This document shows, one piece after another, positions 16,106 through 27,772 of a stretch of DNA of 64,000 nucleotides; positions within the stretch are counted from its first letter, which is position 1; each line of letters starts with the position of its first letter. The position numbers and the translations under genes were made by a program. A model generated the notes under the pieces. That model was not told the origin of the DNA. It saw only the letters and a list, made by a program, of their open reading frames with translations, and did no database searches. The DNA comes from Dioscorea cayenensis subsp. rotundata (taxonomy: Eukaryota; Streptophyta; Magnoliopsida; Dioscoreales; Dioscoreaceae), in the NCBI RefSeq assembly GCF_009730915.1, contig NC_052475.1:25853016-25917015 (forward strand), read 5' to 3'.

Positions 16106-16768
16106 TCAAGCAGAGATGCAGTTCATCCCTATGCATCCTATTAAGAAGCTCACAAGCATCCTTTTCTGCAGAGATTAATGGTTGATAAATTAGTTGCCAA
16201 TCAAAGAAGATGATGAATGAGATAGACATATATATATATAATAATTACCCTCTTTGGTTTTTGTTGGAGGAGTTCAGGGGGGATCTTGTACAAGTCCTCA
16301 TCTACAGCCTTGGGATGTTTAACTCTCTTTGGTGGTGTTTGGGGAAGCACATCACAAACCTTACTCTGTTTCTGTTTCTGTCTCTGTTTCTGATTCTGAT
16401 TCTGATGAACAACAGCACCTGTTCCTTTAGCACTCTGCCTCACCTGCAGCAGAACAAGAAATGAAACTTACACTTCAGTAAAAGATTTGATGATGAATGG
16501 AGTTAGAAGTTAGAACTTGAAGAGTTGAATGGAACCTTTTTATGGTGGTTTTGTGATGGTTTTGCATGGACTTCAAAGTACTGAGTGATTGGGAGCTCTT
16601 CATAGAATTCCCAGTTGCCAAAAGCTGGAATGCTCCTCCACCTATTAGTGTCCTGAAGAAAACAATGAGAAGAAGAAGAAGAAGAAGCAGCAGCAGAAAC
16701 AGAGTTGTGAGAATAAAAAGAGGAGAATGGAAATGAAAATGGTGAGAATTGCAAAGATGAACCTCCAT
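16106..16768 (-). CDS. NOI/RIN4-type protein 2
   Basis: Second NOI/RIN4-family gene, same strand and exon plan as NOI1. Exons: 16763-16768 (Met-Glu), 16536-16652, 16249-16443, 16106-16165, all phase 0, 125 residues. Motifs: IPAFGNWEFYEELPITQYFE (NOI block, with Ile replacing the consensus Val), a Gln/Lys-rich linker, KRVKHPKAVDEDLYKIPPEL, and a C-terminal Cys pair (FLIGCIGMNCISA). Compared with NOI1, the poly-Ala/Thr region is missing and the linker is made of Gln-Asn and Gln-Lys repeats. Likely role by family: a membrane-anchored immune regulator or guardee; I infer palmitoylation from the terminal cysteines. Purine repeats (AGAAAG)n at about 16828-16857 lie in the leader. Confidence 0.85.
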
Positions 16769-19029
16769 TTGTTGGTGAAGGAGAGAGATGCTGCTGTGAT
16801 GTTTGGTGGGAGTTTAAAAAGAAGTCAGAAAGAGAAAGAGAAAGAGAAAGAGAAAAAAGCAGGGGAATAAGAAGGTTGGTTGGAGTTGGGCATGGAGTGC
16901 TCTGGCTGCTGCTTTATGAGGCATGGTCTGCTGCACTGTTATGTTACCCCTATTAAGACTGCTCTACACTTTCTCACTGTTTTTGGATGCTATCTATTGT
17001 TGTTGTTGTTGTGGTGTTGGGATGAAGACCGACTTTTTTTCAAGCTGACTAATTTTTAATAAGGTTTTTATCTTAGGTGGCAGAGGTTAACAGGGTACTT
17101 GGATTGTGGGTAGATGGAGTCATAGAGTGGTGTTCAAGCTCATGCTTGCTTGGGGGACATCATATCTATGGTAGATGATATTGTTTTTTTTTTTCTTCTT
17201 CTTCTGCTTTTTCTAATTATTATGACTTTTGTTTTTGCAAAATGGTCATGTGTATAATGTATATACATATATATATAATTCCTTTTTCCACTTGAAGATG
17301 ACATAAGTAGCTGTACCCTGTAAGCTATGAAACTAACACATCAAATAGCATAAATAATCTTAATTTCCTAACATTAGCTTGATGGTCCTAAATGATAATC
17401 TATATATATATATATATATTTGATGGATACACACCTAAAGTTTCATATACAAAATATGAAATAATAAGTTATCACTTTAACAATTAATAATGGTTAGGTG
17501 AACTGACATAATGAGATTAATAGAATTTCACTTGAGCTACAAATTTCTTCTGTTGATGGTTATAATTTTTATATAAAAAAAATGGAGAAAACACTAACAG
17601 AATTAAAACTATATTTGATGGCAGTAGTATATGAGTCAAGCTTATCCATTTTTACTAAGAAACTGCAGAGTATTTTTTACTATATTAATTTTATATTTTA
17701 CAGTGTGTGAAGTTTAAGAAAAAAAAATTAATTAAGATTGGTTGAGTGGGAGAAATGAGTAAGTTAGATGATGATGATGATGATGAGGATGGATCATGGG
17801 TGGATGATCATTCTTGCATTAATGAGATAGTACTGAGCTAAAGGAGAGGTATTAAATAGGGCATGGCATACCCTCACCATCTTCTTCAGTTCTTGTTTCT
17901 CCTTGCCCTTCACTATTAACTCTTGATGTGACAACTCTTTTTTATACTCTTACTTCCTTACACACACTGTAAGTAACCATGTAACATACCCATCAGCTAA
18001 TCAAACCACTCTATTTATTTTTATTTTTATTGGTAGACTTATTTGATTTAAATAAATATTTTTGGTAAAATTTTGTAACATGATTGAATGTATTTCTTTA
18101 ATGTTGAAAATTATCACTTGTAATTCAAACCAACTGGTACAAATTTCAAATATGATATTGGTAAATAAAATTTACATTAAAATAATTATTTTTTTGGACC
18201 ACAAATTAACTCATAGTACCTAACATTATATACACACATGCAATGGCTCTAGAAGTGGATCTCTGTTCCTCCCATATAAATAGCAGAAGGTCAATATTGG
18301 AGTGTTTGAAATTGCGTACATATACTGATTATACCACCTTTTTAGCACCATGTGAGGGGGTCCAAATATAATTTAAATATATTAAATAGAAAAGGGGCAA
18401 AATAATATTTATTGCCACCTTATTTTTAGCCAAACTTATTTTAATATAAATCAGATTCATATTTTGACCAGCTGTTGAGTTTGGATATCTGTTTAACAAA
18501 AAGCACAAAGTATATTCAATAAAATATTCATTGAGAAAGCCAAAAAACATGCATTTATAAAAAAAACCTCCTCCTTTTAGCACGTAAAAGAGTTCCAATC
18601 CATTATCCATGTCAACCCAAAAGAGAAAACCATGAAAGAATCTCCTGGAACTACTGCAAAAGTTCTCTTCAGGTCTAACTCTATAGATAGGGATTCATCA
18701 TCACAAACATGACACCATATCCTTCTCCTCCAATCACCAGAGTTTCTTGCATATTTCACACAAAACAGAGAGCCCTGATGATCAGCAAGTTAACAATAGT
18801 TACTTGCTGCTGAACGTACAATATGATATCTTTAGCATTAATTAATGATATTGATAATAGCACCAGTGTATCTTCTTCTCCTGCATGCATGCAGTGCATG
18901 CAGATGCAGGAAACAAAGCAACTAAACAAGAGAGGTAAAGAGAAAGAAAGCTATGAAATAAACAGCAGATAAACAGAGGAAAAGAAAGAAACAGAGGGAG
19001 AGTGAGATAGATGAAAAGAGTTCCCACAA

Positions 19030-19260
19030 TGTTTTTCACTTGAATGGAGTGGTTTTGGGAGGAGTGCCAAAAACCAGGCAGAAGGTTGCACCTGCAGTAA
19101 TAGATAGAGATGAGATAGCATCAATGGTGATCAGTACTTGTGTTTTCTCAGCGGAAGCTCCGCCGTCTCAGCTTGCAAGACTTGGTCCATGCTTATAATG
19201 CCCCTCAGCCTCAACAGGGACAACCAGTACAAACACTGGGAGACCTCTAACTCTCAGCTT
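19030..19260. other. Open, GC-richer patch; possible orphan exon
   Basis: In otherwise AT-rich DNA, this patch stays open in several frames. On the plus strand a splice-like acceptor (TTTTCTCAG) precedes an in-frame segment, 19152-19250, with start RKLRRLSLQDLVHAYNAPQP and end VQTLGDL before TAA. On the minus strand, an acceptor-like TACTGCAG precedes a short frame that ends GTPPKTTPFK. I recognise neither protein, and no start exon was found. It could be a small gene, an exon fragment, or a conserved non-coding element. Confidence 0.3.
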
Positions 19261-20264
19261 TTTCTTTTTCTTTTTTTAATTTCTCAGATTATAATTTATA
19301 TATATTTAACAAAAGCGTGACGAAATACTAAAAACAGTGAAGGATGTGGATAGGTGTGGAGTGTAATCATAAGTTTAGTAAAAATATTTATATTCTTATT
19401 TTACGTGAGTTTTTAAATTTAATCTCAGATTCTTAATGAAATGAACATTATATGTAAATTTTTTTTTTTTATGTTAATAGCTTAAAAAACTATTAGCATA
19501 ATCTATACCCTTATATCAATGTTGATTTAGTCAATATATATAAAGTTATTATTTATGAATAAAAAATTCAAAAAAAATATTGAAAGAAAGGTAGATAGAA
19601 TTAATATTAACGTACTACCAATATAAATAAAGGCATTGTAGCAGAGAATGCCGGTAGATCTACAACCATTCTGAACTTGTGAATGTTTCTTGCCGTATGA
19701 TGTACACACACATATATTGATTCCTATTGTTATCATGTGTTTACTTAAGTACTATTTTTCACTTGTAATTATGGTCCAATTCATTTCAAAGTTTCTGTTG
19801 AAAAAAAACACTGATTTTCTAAATCCTATCTAAATTAAACATGGTAAAAAAATTGAAATTTAATTTTTTGACATAAATTCCATTGAAAGACATTTGTACT
19901 CTGCCAATCTATCAGACTTATTAATGAGTGTGATTCATAATTATTGACCATATTAATTGCTCTTTTTATTGTGATTATTTACTGTGATGAGACATGCCAT
20001 TGATATGCTAAAGACAACATTAAATGTGGCCCATTCCAACTATTGCAACATGTGTCATTATTTTGTTATGATTCAAAGTTAGTCAATTAGAATTAATTAA
20101 TTGGTTCCATGTTGTTCTACCATCTATTGCTCATAATAATAAATAATAAATTGAGACTTTCCATAACGTATATATAATTAGTGTTAATAATTTATTATGC
20201 TTTACTCAAAAAAAAAAAAAAAATTTATTATGTAGCAAAACAAAGTAATTTGTTAGAAAAGATT

Positions 20265-20345
20265 AGCACGTGCGGATGCCTCCCAAAAGACAAACCTAAT
20301 CCTCGAGCGCCGAACACGTTTTTTCCACGTGTGCCGTGCTGATGA
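20265..20345. promoter_or_regulatory. Cluster of ACGT-core (G-box/ABRE-like) sites
   Basis: Within about 75 bases: GCACGTGC, AACACGTT and CCACGTGT, with CCTCACG further on, in a GC-rich patch. These are bZIP/bHLH-type core sites. The patch lies between the divergent NOI2 and NOI3 genes, several kb from each, so any target is an inference. Confidence 0.4.
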
Positions 20346-21783
20346 CCTCACGCTTCTGATCCTCCTCTCTTGTTTATTTTGCCATTTACCAAATCTTTAT
20401 TTTGTTAAATATTTATTTTTAATTTTTTTTTTCCAATTGTGTTTGAAGATAATAATTAATTTTTTTAATCTGAAGTGTTGTATTTCATTCTCTTCTTCAC
20501 TAAAAAAAAAACTGAAAATTTGATCTTCTCATCAAGGGTCAAAGAATTACTATATATATTTATATATAATAGATGTTTTTGCAAAAACATAGATGTCAAA
20601 CTGACATCAATGCCAATGTCAGATCCTAAATCACAAATGATAAGTCTTAAACTTTACATTCTATAAAATATTATAAAATTTTAAACACAAAATTCTAAAT
20701 CATTAAATCTTTTAAACCGTAAATTATAAAACTCTAAACCTAAACAATTAGATTACTAGGATTTTTTTTTTTTGTAAGATAGAAATGTTAAAAGTTGAAA
20801 ATATTGGCCTAAACAACATTTACCATCTACGTTATTTATAAAAATCACCTTCATAATAGAAAAGATGGTTACTCCTTTTTTTTTGCTAAGTAAGAGGTTA
20901 AAAGATCAACTTATAACAGTTGAGATGAGTGGTTAATACATTTTATAAAAAAAATATTCAAAAAACTTTTCCAATGGTCTATTGTGGACATATATTATAT
21001 TCCGTATTTCATCTTATTTTTACTTTTTTTCAGGTAAATAAATTTTAAAAAAAAATCACAAAAAGTGAGCGGTGGTAAGAAAAGTGACATAAATACATAC
21101 TTGCTAAAAAATATAGTTAAAAAAAACCTTTTGAGTTTGTAAAAGCAATTAAAAATTTGAAAAAGGTTTTTTAAGATAATGGCAAAGGATTTTTTTTGGG
21201 GGTTTTCATTGAAGAAATTATACACCAGCTTTCATTCATTTCACTTCATCATTGAATGACACTGTTGTCATTTTGTGAAATGAACGAACACTGTTCTATT
21301 CTGCAGATGTGACCATTAGTGAGTGAAATACAGCTAACTTCTCTAATAATAATAACTTCTTCATCTCCTTCAACCACTCCTCCATCTCAAGCATGCAGCT
21401 AGCATTACAACAAGTTCAATCATGATTCATGGATGATGTGCACTAAAAGATGGGAAGTTTCAGAGACTTCACTTGTCTCCCTTTACTGCATACTTATTTT
21501 CAAAAGAAAAATCAATGAAAAAAAAAGAAGCAGCATGGAAATGTATGAAAGTAGATGTGATGTTGAAAATGATCATTGGAGTGAAGAAAGAGAGGAACAA
21601 GATGAAGTAAGTAGAAAGTAGGAAAATAAAGGGAAGTGGGTTGGAAGTGGGCATCATGAGGATAATGGCATGTCATGGCTAAATTACAAAACATCACTAT
21701 ATATATCTTCTTGCTGTTTTTAGGTGCATGTTATTTGGAAACTTATAATAGAACACTACTCGATAGAAATTAAGAGAAGAATA

Positions 21784-21785
<2 letters not shown>

Positions 21786-21817
<32 letters not shown>
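21786..21817. repeat. (TA)n microsatellite
   Basis: About 16 TA units in intergenic DNA before NOI3. Confidence 0.9.
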
Positions 21818-21820
<3 letters not shown>

Positions 21821-22152
21821 TAAGTTAAAACTTTTCATAAATAATTGAGTCTAATTCCCCAATTACAGTATGATGAAATTGATGGTTGCATTGTATTATT
21901 GTCTTGTTTGTTTGCAAAATACTACACCAATAATTGTCTAAGATTCTTGTTGAAATTCTTTTTATTCCATGATTAGATTCCAATTTTTAGGTGGGTGCCT
22001 CTTTGGTACCAAAACATTTTTATTTTGGATTTTATACATATATATTGAAAACGATGCCAACACTTTTATCCGAAAAAGAAAAAAAAAGAAAAAAAAGAAA
22101 ATGTCAACACACACACATATATATAAGCGGTACATACACAAAATCAACACGG

Positions 22153-22368
22153 ATTAATTCATTCATAACTATGGTCCAATGGAGTGGATTATTTAGCCAT
22201 AAAAATCAGTTATAAGTAACACAATCCAAGCCATAATTAATTAAATGAGTAAACTATTAATTAATCCATTCATAACTACGGTCCAATGGAGTGGATCATT
22301 TAGCCATAAAAATCAGTTATAAAGTAACACAACCCAAGCCATAATTACTTAAATGAGTAAACTATTAA
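22153..22368. repeat. Tandem duplication, two units of about 107 bp
   Basis: Unit 1 starts at 22153 and unit 2 at 22260. Both carry ATGGTCCAATGGAGTGGAT (ACGGTCC in unit 2), TTTAGCCATAAAAATCAGTT, and end AAATGAGTAAACTATTAA. The copies differ at only a few bases, so the duplication is fairly recent. It lies about 500 bp upstream of NOI3. Confidence 0.9.
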
Positions 22369-22870
22369 ACCATGTCAGTATGTATGTAATGTTTTTAAAC
22401 ACATTCCAGCAAACAAGGAATTGGTTTTCCCAAACTTTTTTGCTCCCATAACAAGGCCACATAACAAGGGAATCAAAACTATTAAAAACAGCCAAACAAA
22501 GCTTCATTGGAAAAGCATAAGCTAATATTCTAACAGTGGCTAAAAGCCAAGCAAGACCTTCTCTTCCCCAAGTTTAAATCACTGAGCATGCATATGGTTT
22601 AGGCTTCAGAACCTATGTCCTGTGTTTCTGGGTCCTAAAAACAATCAACTAAAGTAACATTCATAACCTCATAATATATATATATATGTTAACATTAAAG
22701 CAAAAAGGTGGGCTTTGGGGCATGATGAACAGAGAGACCAATGGCATGCTCTTAAAGTGGCCTAACTACCCCATGATAGAGACCACCTGCAAGCACTCCT
22801 TTTCCTTCTCTTCTATTTAATGTTTTGCATCTCTTCAGCTACTTCTTGGTCTTTTTCTTCTCTAGCACCA

Positions 22871-23318
22871 ATGGAGGTGAGTGTCTTCTGTACTTAATTG
22901 CAAACACTGTTTTTGTTGTTTTTAATCTCCATTGTTCTTCTTCATTATGCATGGTGGTTTGTAGGATATTAAAGCTAAGCATGTTCCAGTGTTTGGTTAT
23001 TGGAATTCTTGTGATGAGCTTCCAGAGCTTTACTTTGAGTTCTTTGGAGAAGATGGTGAGTCATTCAATGTGGCAAGAAATCAAAAGAGTGAGCAAAAAC
23101 CAAAGAGAGTACTCAAGGTTTCCAAAGCTGTGGATGAGGATTTGTACAAAATACCTCCAGAACTGTTCTATCAAAAGTCTCACAAGGTATATATATATAT
23201 TATTATTATTATTGAATTTGTTGTAGCTAATAAGAGTTTGCTTTCAATTAATGTATTGCAGAAGAGGTTTCTGAGGAGCTTCTGGTTTGGATGTTTGGGA
23301 CTTAACTGCATTTCTTGA
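22871..23318 (+). CDS. NOI/RIN4-type protein 3 (short form)
   Basis: Third NOI/RIN4-family gene, on the opposite strand to the other two. Exons: 22871-22876 (Met-Glu), 22965-23186, 23262-23318, phase 0, 94 residues. It has VPVFGYWNSCDELPELYFEF (keeps the VPxFGxW consensus), VDEDLYKIPPEL, and the terminal block RSFWFGCLGLNCIS with two cysteines. The intron that separates the two blocks in NOI1 and NOI2 is absent, and the linker is much shorter. The conserved ATG-GAG first exon and the last intron show shared descent. A TATA-like TCTATTTAATG lies about 60 bases before the ATG. Family role: immune-signalling regulator at the plasma membrane. Confidence 0.85.
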
Positions 23319-24624
23319 GCTTTAAACTGTGCCCTTTGTAATTTTTTTTTTCTTTCCTTTTTTAGTTTAGGAGTTGGAAAGGAGTTGATGTTTTGTGTTC
23401 TTTTCCAGCATTGTGATCCATTTCCTCCATTATTGATTTAATGCAGATGGGATGGGTGGTAATTTACTGTGTCCTCTGTGTGTCTTCTGACTTGCAGGAA
23501 ATGGTTCTGGTCCTTTTGTCCACTTTAATTTATGGAGGGATTAATTATGTCATCAAATTATGAAGAACAATGTGATTATTAATGCTAATTGTGATTAAAT
23601 TTATTGCTTTGATAACAAATTTTAGCTAAATATAAGGAGATGTTTGCAATATATATATATATATATATATAGTGAAGTGATTTATTTAGAGCTTGAGAAG
23701 GGAATTGGAAAGTATTGAAAGTGATTAATTTGATTGTTAATTCTAATGGATGACCTTGCCTAAACTCAATTATAGAGATCTTAAATTTTGTGATGCATAA
23801 CAATGAAACTTTACCTTAATATTATAAGATGACTAGGCTATATGAAACTAATAGGGTATCAATGAAGAAGAACATGGGCCATAGTATTTAATATTTTAAT
23901 TGATTAAAATACAAAAATAACAATTTAAAATTTTCCTATTTTGTGGAACAAATTTGAAGCCCAATCTTTATAGAGGCCGGGTAAAGATGCATGATGAGAA
24001 ACTCATTGCTTATTGCCCACACCCTGAGTCCCTGACTATACATGCTCTTGTCCTAAACAAGTTTGAGACGTTAATTTTTCAAAATTTAAAAAAACTTAAA
24101 ATATATCAACAAATGTTCGGGCGTCATCTCTTCTTTGTTTTGTTATTTATTCATTTTTTCTGTAAAAACAATATTTAAAGCAGTAATATGTACATTTCAT
24201 ACAAGTATGCTTTATTTATTTATTGAATATTAAATAAATTTTGGTACTCCCAGTCCCATGCGCCACTGATTCCGGCCAACAAGCCACGGTGGATGGCAAT
24301 CATCACATTGGCCTTACATGCCGAAAGTGGGCCCACATCTGAGGTGTCACCCGCGCCACTCAATAACCCTCAACCAACCTATGTACCAAAACTCAAAGTA
24401 GAGGGCATTCTCGTAAATCTCCATCCCCTCATTTCACTGTTACGTATGAGGTTACATTACCAAATGGTTGATTTCCTTACAAGACTACATGCCACGTCAT
24501 CCTTATAGACATTATTTTTCCCAACTGCGGGTCCCACATGCCACCGACTAAACAGAATACTTTCATTTCAACGAATAGTAACCGTCCACGTGGGTTAATA
24601 GCCAGGACATCGAGATAGCGAATA
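23319..24624. other. NOI3 3' flank and GC-richer upstream region
   Basis: 23319-23560 is likely NOI3 3' UTR. 23640-24240 is AT-rich. 24240-24615 is more GC-rich and promoter-like, with GCCACGTCATCC at about 24491 and the palindromic G-box GTCCACGTGGG at about 24585. It probably was the distal promoter of the Hev b 5-like gene before the Mutator-like insertion. Confidence 0.45.
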
Positions 24625-25561
24625 GAGGAAGGATTGGATGAAACTGGGATACCATGTCAGTTGGTATCCCATCCAATCAAAAGAAGCCACCTCATCACTA
24701 AAATATATTAGATTTTGAAATTAGTTTTATTTTTAAATTTACAAAAAAACCCATAAAAACATGAAATATTTGCACGCAGTTAAAAAACTGCTCCTTCTAC
24801 ATTCATGCCTGAAAATTTATTTTCCCGCTTTTTTGGCCCGCCAAAATGAAAAGAAATCATGTTCCCATGCTTATGATCATCACAAATATATACATTAGCA
24901 TTTATTGATCTCCACCAAAACTCCTAAACACAATATGAATTGAATGCATAATCACAAAACCTGAGAATTTCTGAGTTTCAAACTAAAAGGGAGGAGATAA
25001 GAATGAGAGAAAGAGGGAGAGAATATCTGTTCTCTTTCATTCATCACAATATTAATTGAGAATCATAACATAATTGTAACAACTTCTATAGTTGGCATTT
25101 TAACAAACATATTGTGTGCAGGATAATTTATAAAAAAATAACAACCTCCCTGTATTAGTAACAATTCCTAATTACAATCATTCACCAATGTTATTCACCA
25201 TCTAAATATAATTTATTTATATTTTATTATATAATGTCTGTATTTGGCGTGATAACTCTTCCTAGTGGTCGTTCCTTTCTTTGATGCTTCCCTCGCAACA
25301 ATCCAGTCGCCTTAGAAATACTTTAAATATGAGATGTCGTTTGTTTTTGAAAATGTGATTAGAGAAATCCCAAAACTGCAAATCTGAAGGCATAAATCTA
25401 GGAGAAGGAGTTCTGTAGTGCGGGAAAACATTTCAGGTTTTTTTTGGGGTTTTTTTGTAAATGTAAGAATAAAAGCTAATGATGAAGTGGCTTCTTTTGA
25501 TTGGATGGGATACCAACTGATGTGGTATCCCGGTTTCATCCAATCCTCCCTCTAGGGAATA
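24616..25561. mobile_element. Mutator-like MITE with long TIRs and 9-bp target duplication
   Basis: The element runs from 24625 to 25552 (928 bp). The left end GAGGAAGGATTGGATGAAAC is matched by the reverse complement of the right end (GAGGGAGGATTGGATGAAAC). The match stays strong for about 75 bases (GGGATACCA, CAGTTGGTATCCCATCCAAT) and continues weakly to about 200 bases. Flanking 9-mers are TAGCGAATA (24616-24624) and TAGGGAATA (25553-25561), one mismatch. A 9-bp duplication, long TIRs and GAG ends are typical of Mutator-like elements. The interior has no transposase, so it is non-autonomous. I do not recognise a captured gene. Confidence 0.88.
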
Positions 25562-25739
25562 TAAATCCGGCCATTAATAAGTGGCACGTTGTTGTCGGCT
25601 TAGATTCCAAGAGGGTTGATGATATAAATTCCCATCCAATCTCACCTTAATTAGTACCTTCATAATCAAATTTTTTTTTTTCTTTATCAGGGTTTCATCC
25701 TTCTTCTTCTTCTTTTACTTCTTCATCAGCTTGGAATCA

Positions 25740-26611
25740 ATGGCTTCAGTTGAGGTGATAATTAAGCCTTTCTGTCCTACTCTCTTCTGTGTTTTCTTTG
25801 ATGTGATCCTAGTTAGTTTTAAGCAATAGTGTTTGTGCATGGTTCAGTTCTTTATGTTAAGAAAGAGTATAAGAAAAACAAACTAATTAAATAACTCTAT
25901 AGATTAATTAGTAAAGAAATGGGGTATATTGTGGGATCAAATAATGAGAAATAATATAATATGATTCTAATGTGATTCTAATGATCAAATGCTTGTTTTC
26001 TGTTATGCATGACTACCATATATGCATGGTTGCATTACTTATATAAGGGCATTAATTATGCTAAGACAGGATGAAACCCTCCTGCTTGTTGAAGTGAAAA
26101 CTACCACGATAAATCAATTATAGTTGTAGACAATGTATTGGAAGTAAAAGCAGAGGTTGAGGAGGGGACTAAACCTACCGAAGAGTTTGTTGTAGCTGCA
26201 GAAGTAGATGAATCAAAGATTGAAGTTTTGGAGGAGATCAAACCTACAGGAGAACCAGTTGCTGCAACTGCACAAGCAGAAGAAAGAAAGGCTTAGGTTG
26301 TGGAGGAAATCAAACCCACAGAAGAACCAGTTGTGGTTGCACAGGTGATCAAAACCACAAAAGAACCAAATTTAGCAGAAACAACATAAAAGGAAGTAAA
26401 GGTTCAAGAGGAGAAGCCTGTGCAAGAACAAATTTCAATATCAGCAACAACCACAAAGGAAGTTGATAGTTTGTTAGAAAAGGTTGAAGAAGTAGAGGGA
26501 GTGAAGGTTGAGGTTTTAGAAGAAAAGGTTGAAGAAGTAGAGGAAGTGAAGGCTGAGGTTTTAGAAGAAAAAGTTGCAGAAGAGGGACAAGAAGAAGCCA
26601 AGACTGACTAG
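25740..26611 (+). pseudogene. Hev b 5-like acidic Glu/Val-rich protein gene, disrupted
   Basis: Exon 1 (25740-25754) encodes MASVE followed by a good donor; this is the start of the latex allergen Hev b 5 and its plant relatives, which are acidic, disordered proteins rich in Glu, Pro, Ala and Val. Downstream, 26123-26611 encodes such a protein (KAEVEEGTKPTEEFVVAAEV, then Glu-Val repeats). Two in-frame stops interrupt it, TAG at 26294 and TAA at 26387. The only usable acceptors (near 26068 and 26123) do not enter this frame in phase. The final part carries a 45-bp tandem repeat from 26477. A TATA-like GATATAAATT is near 25622. I read it as a decayed gene; a rescuing splice form is possible but less likely. 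Confidence 0.6.
26477..26600 (+). repeat. 45-bp tandem repeat in the acidic protein
   Basis: Units start at 26477, 26522 and (partial) 26567, each reading Glu-Lys-Val-Glu-Glu-Val-Glu and ending Val-Leu-Glu. Expansion by whole 15-codon units. Confidence 0.85.
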
Positions 26612-27772
26612 AAAGACTATATATCTATCTTGAAAAACTGCAGGATATATATATATATATATATATATATTAAGTGGTAAGAATAATTAAACATTTTTGG
26701 TATGTCTTTATTTAACGCAGTGCAGTAATCATGTTGCAAATTAAGGACTTTTGTAGCCATGGGTCTATACATCCTTTGTAGCTATATGTTTTTCTTTTTC
26801 TCCATTTTAAGTTTTCTTTTCGCATGTTGTCAGTTATAAGCATTATGATCCTTTGAATGTTATGCTTTTTGTCTCATAATATTATTTTCTTAAAATAAAT
26901 ATGCAAACATATAACCGTATGTACATGCATACATACTCTCACCAGTGCGCAGCCACGTGTGTGTATATATTTAGTCAAGGATGAAAAACTAGTTACAATA
27001 AAGATGCTCATATGTTTCTTTTTTTAATTTTTTTAAATGAATAAATCACATTTATTCTAAAAATAGACAAGCAGAACAATCTCAAAAAAGTAATATTTCA
27101 ACGCGTAGCTCAGGCAGAGAACAGAGAGAACACAACCACTAAGTGTGGTCACAAGCTCATATGTATTTTAACCCAAATGTTTGATTCTCAGGACTTTTAT
27201 CTCTTTTTCTTTTTCAAGCCAAAATCTAATGTATATTATATAAAATTTCTCAATTCAATGCCTAATTGAACACAAAAAAACCTTGTTATTTTGCATATAA
27301 ACCAAAAAATTGGAGAACCCAAGGAGGTAATTAAGGCATGAGCACTAGAGTAAAAGGCTGTTGCCTCTGATTAAAGACTGTTAGAAGGACCAATCATGTA
27401 CTTTTTATTATGCATTTGTCATTCTATTCATCATCAGATAATAGTTATATATTAAACTCCCATATTTAATATCCAGTTGGTGTCCTTACAATAAATATCC
27501 ATCATATATATGTTCAAGATCGTCCTCTCTTACCATTTGGTCACATTGTTAACATATATTACTGATTCAGTACCTTAAGCCACAGATTCCAAGATAAATC
27601 AAAGATTCACTCAAACGAAGAAAAAACATTAAATTCAACAGAAGTTTGCCATACATACACAACATATATAACTACTTAAATAGGTGAAACAAACAACAAA
27701 CATTAACACAATTGACAGACCACAGTACTATACCATCATCATTAAAGAAGTGGATTAATTTCTCATTTGTTA
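26612..27772. other. Intergenic, no gene seen
   Basis: A TA microsatellite (26645-26671) lies just after the acidic-protein pseudogene, followed by AT-rich DNA. 27540-27772 is likely the 3' UTR of the minus-strand DIR1-like gene. Confidence 0.6.

Larger units (their letters stand above)
16769..22870. other. 6-kb intergenic region between divergent NOI2 and NOI3
   Basis: Mostly AT-rich, with no firm gene. It contains a GC-richer open patch at 19030-19260, a cluster of ACGT-core sites at 20265-20345, a TA microsatellite at 21786-21817 and a 107-bp tandem duplication at 22153-22368. These have their own entries. Confidence 0.6.

Noticed and set aside
18577-18759. 60-codon minus-strand frame
   Set aside because: No known domain or supporting exon borders; composition is like the flanks.
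26404-26601. Minus-strand Ser/Thr-rich repeat frame
   Set aside because: Mirror of the Glu-Val repeat of the acidic protein gene.
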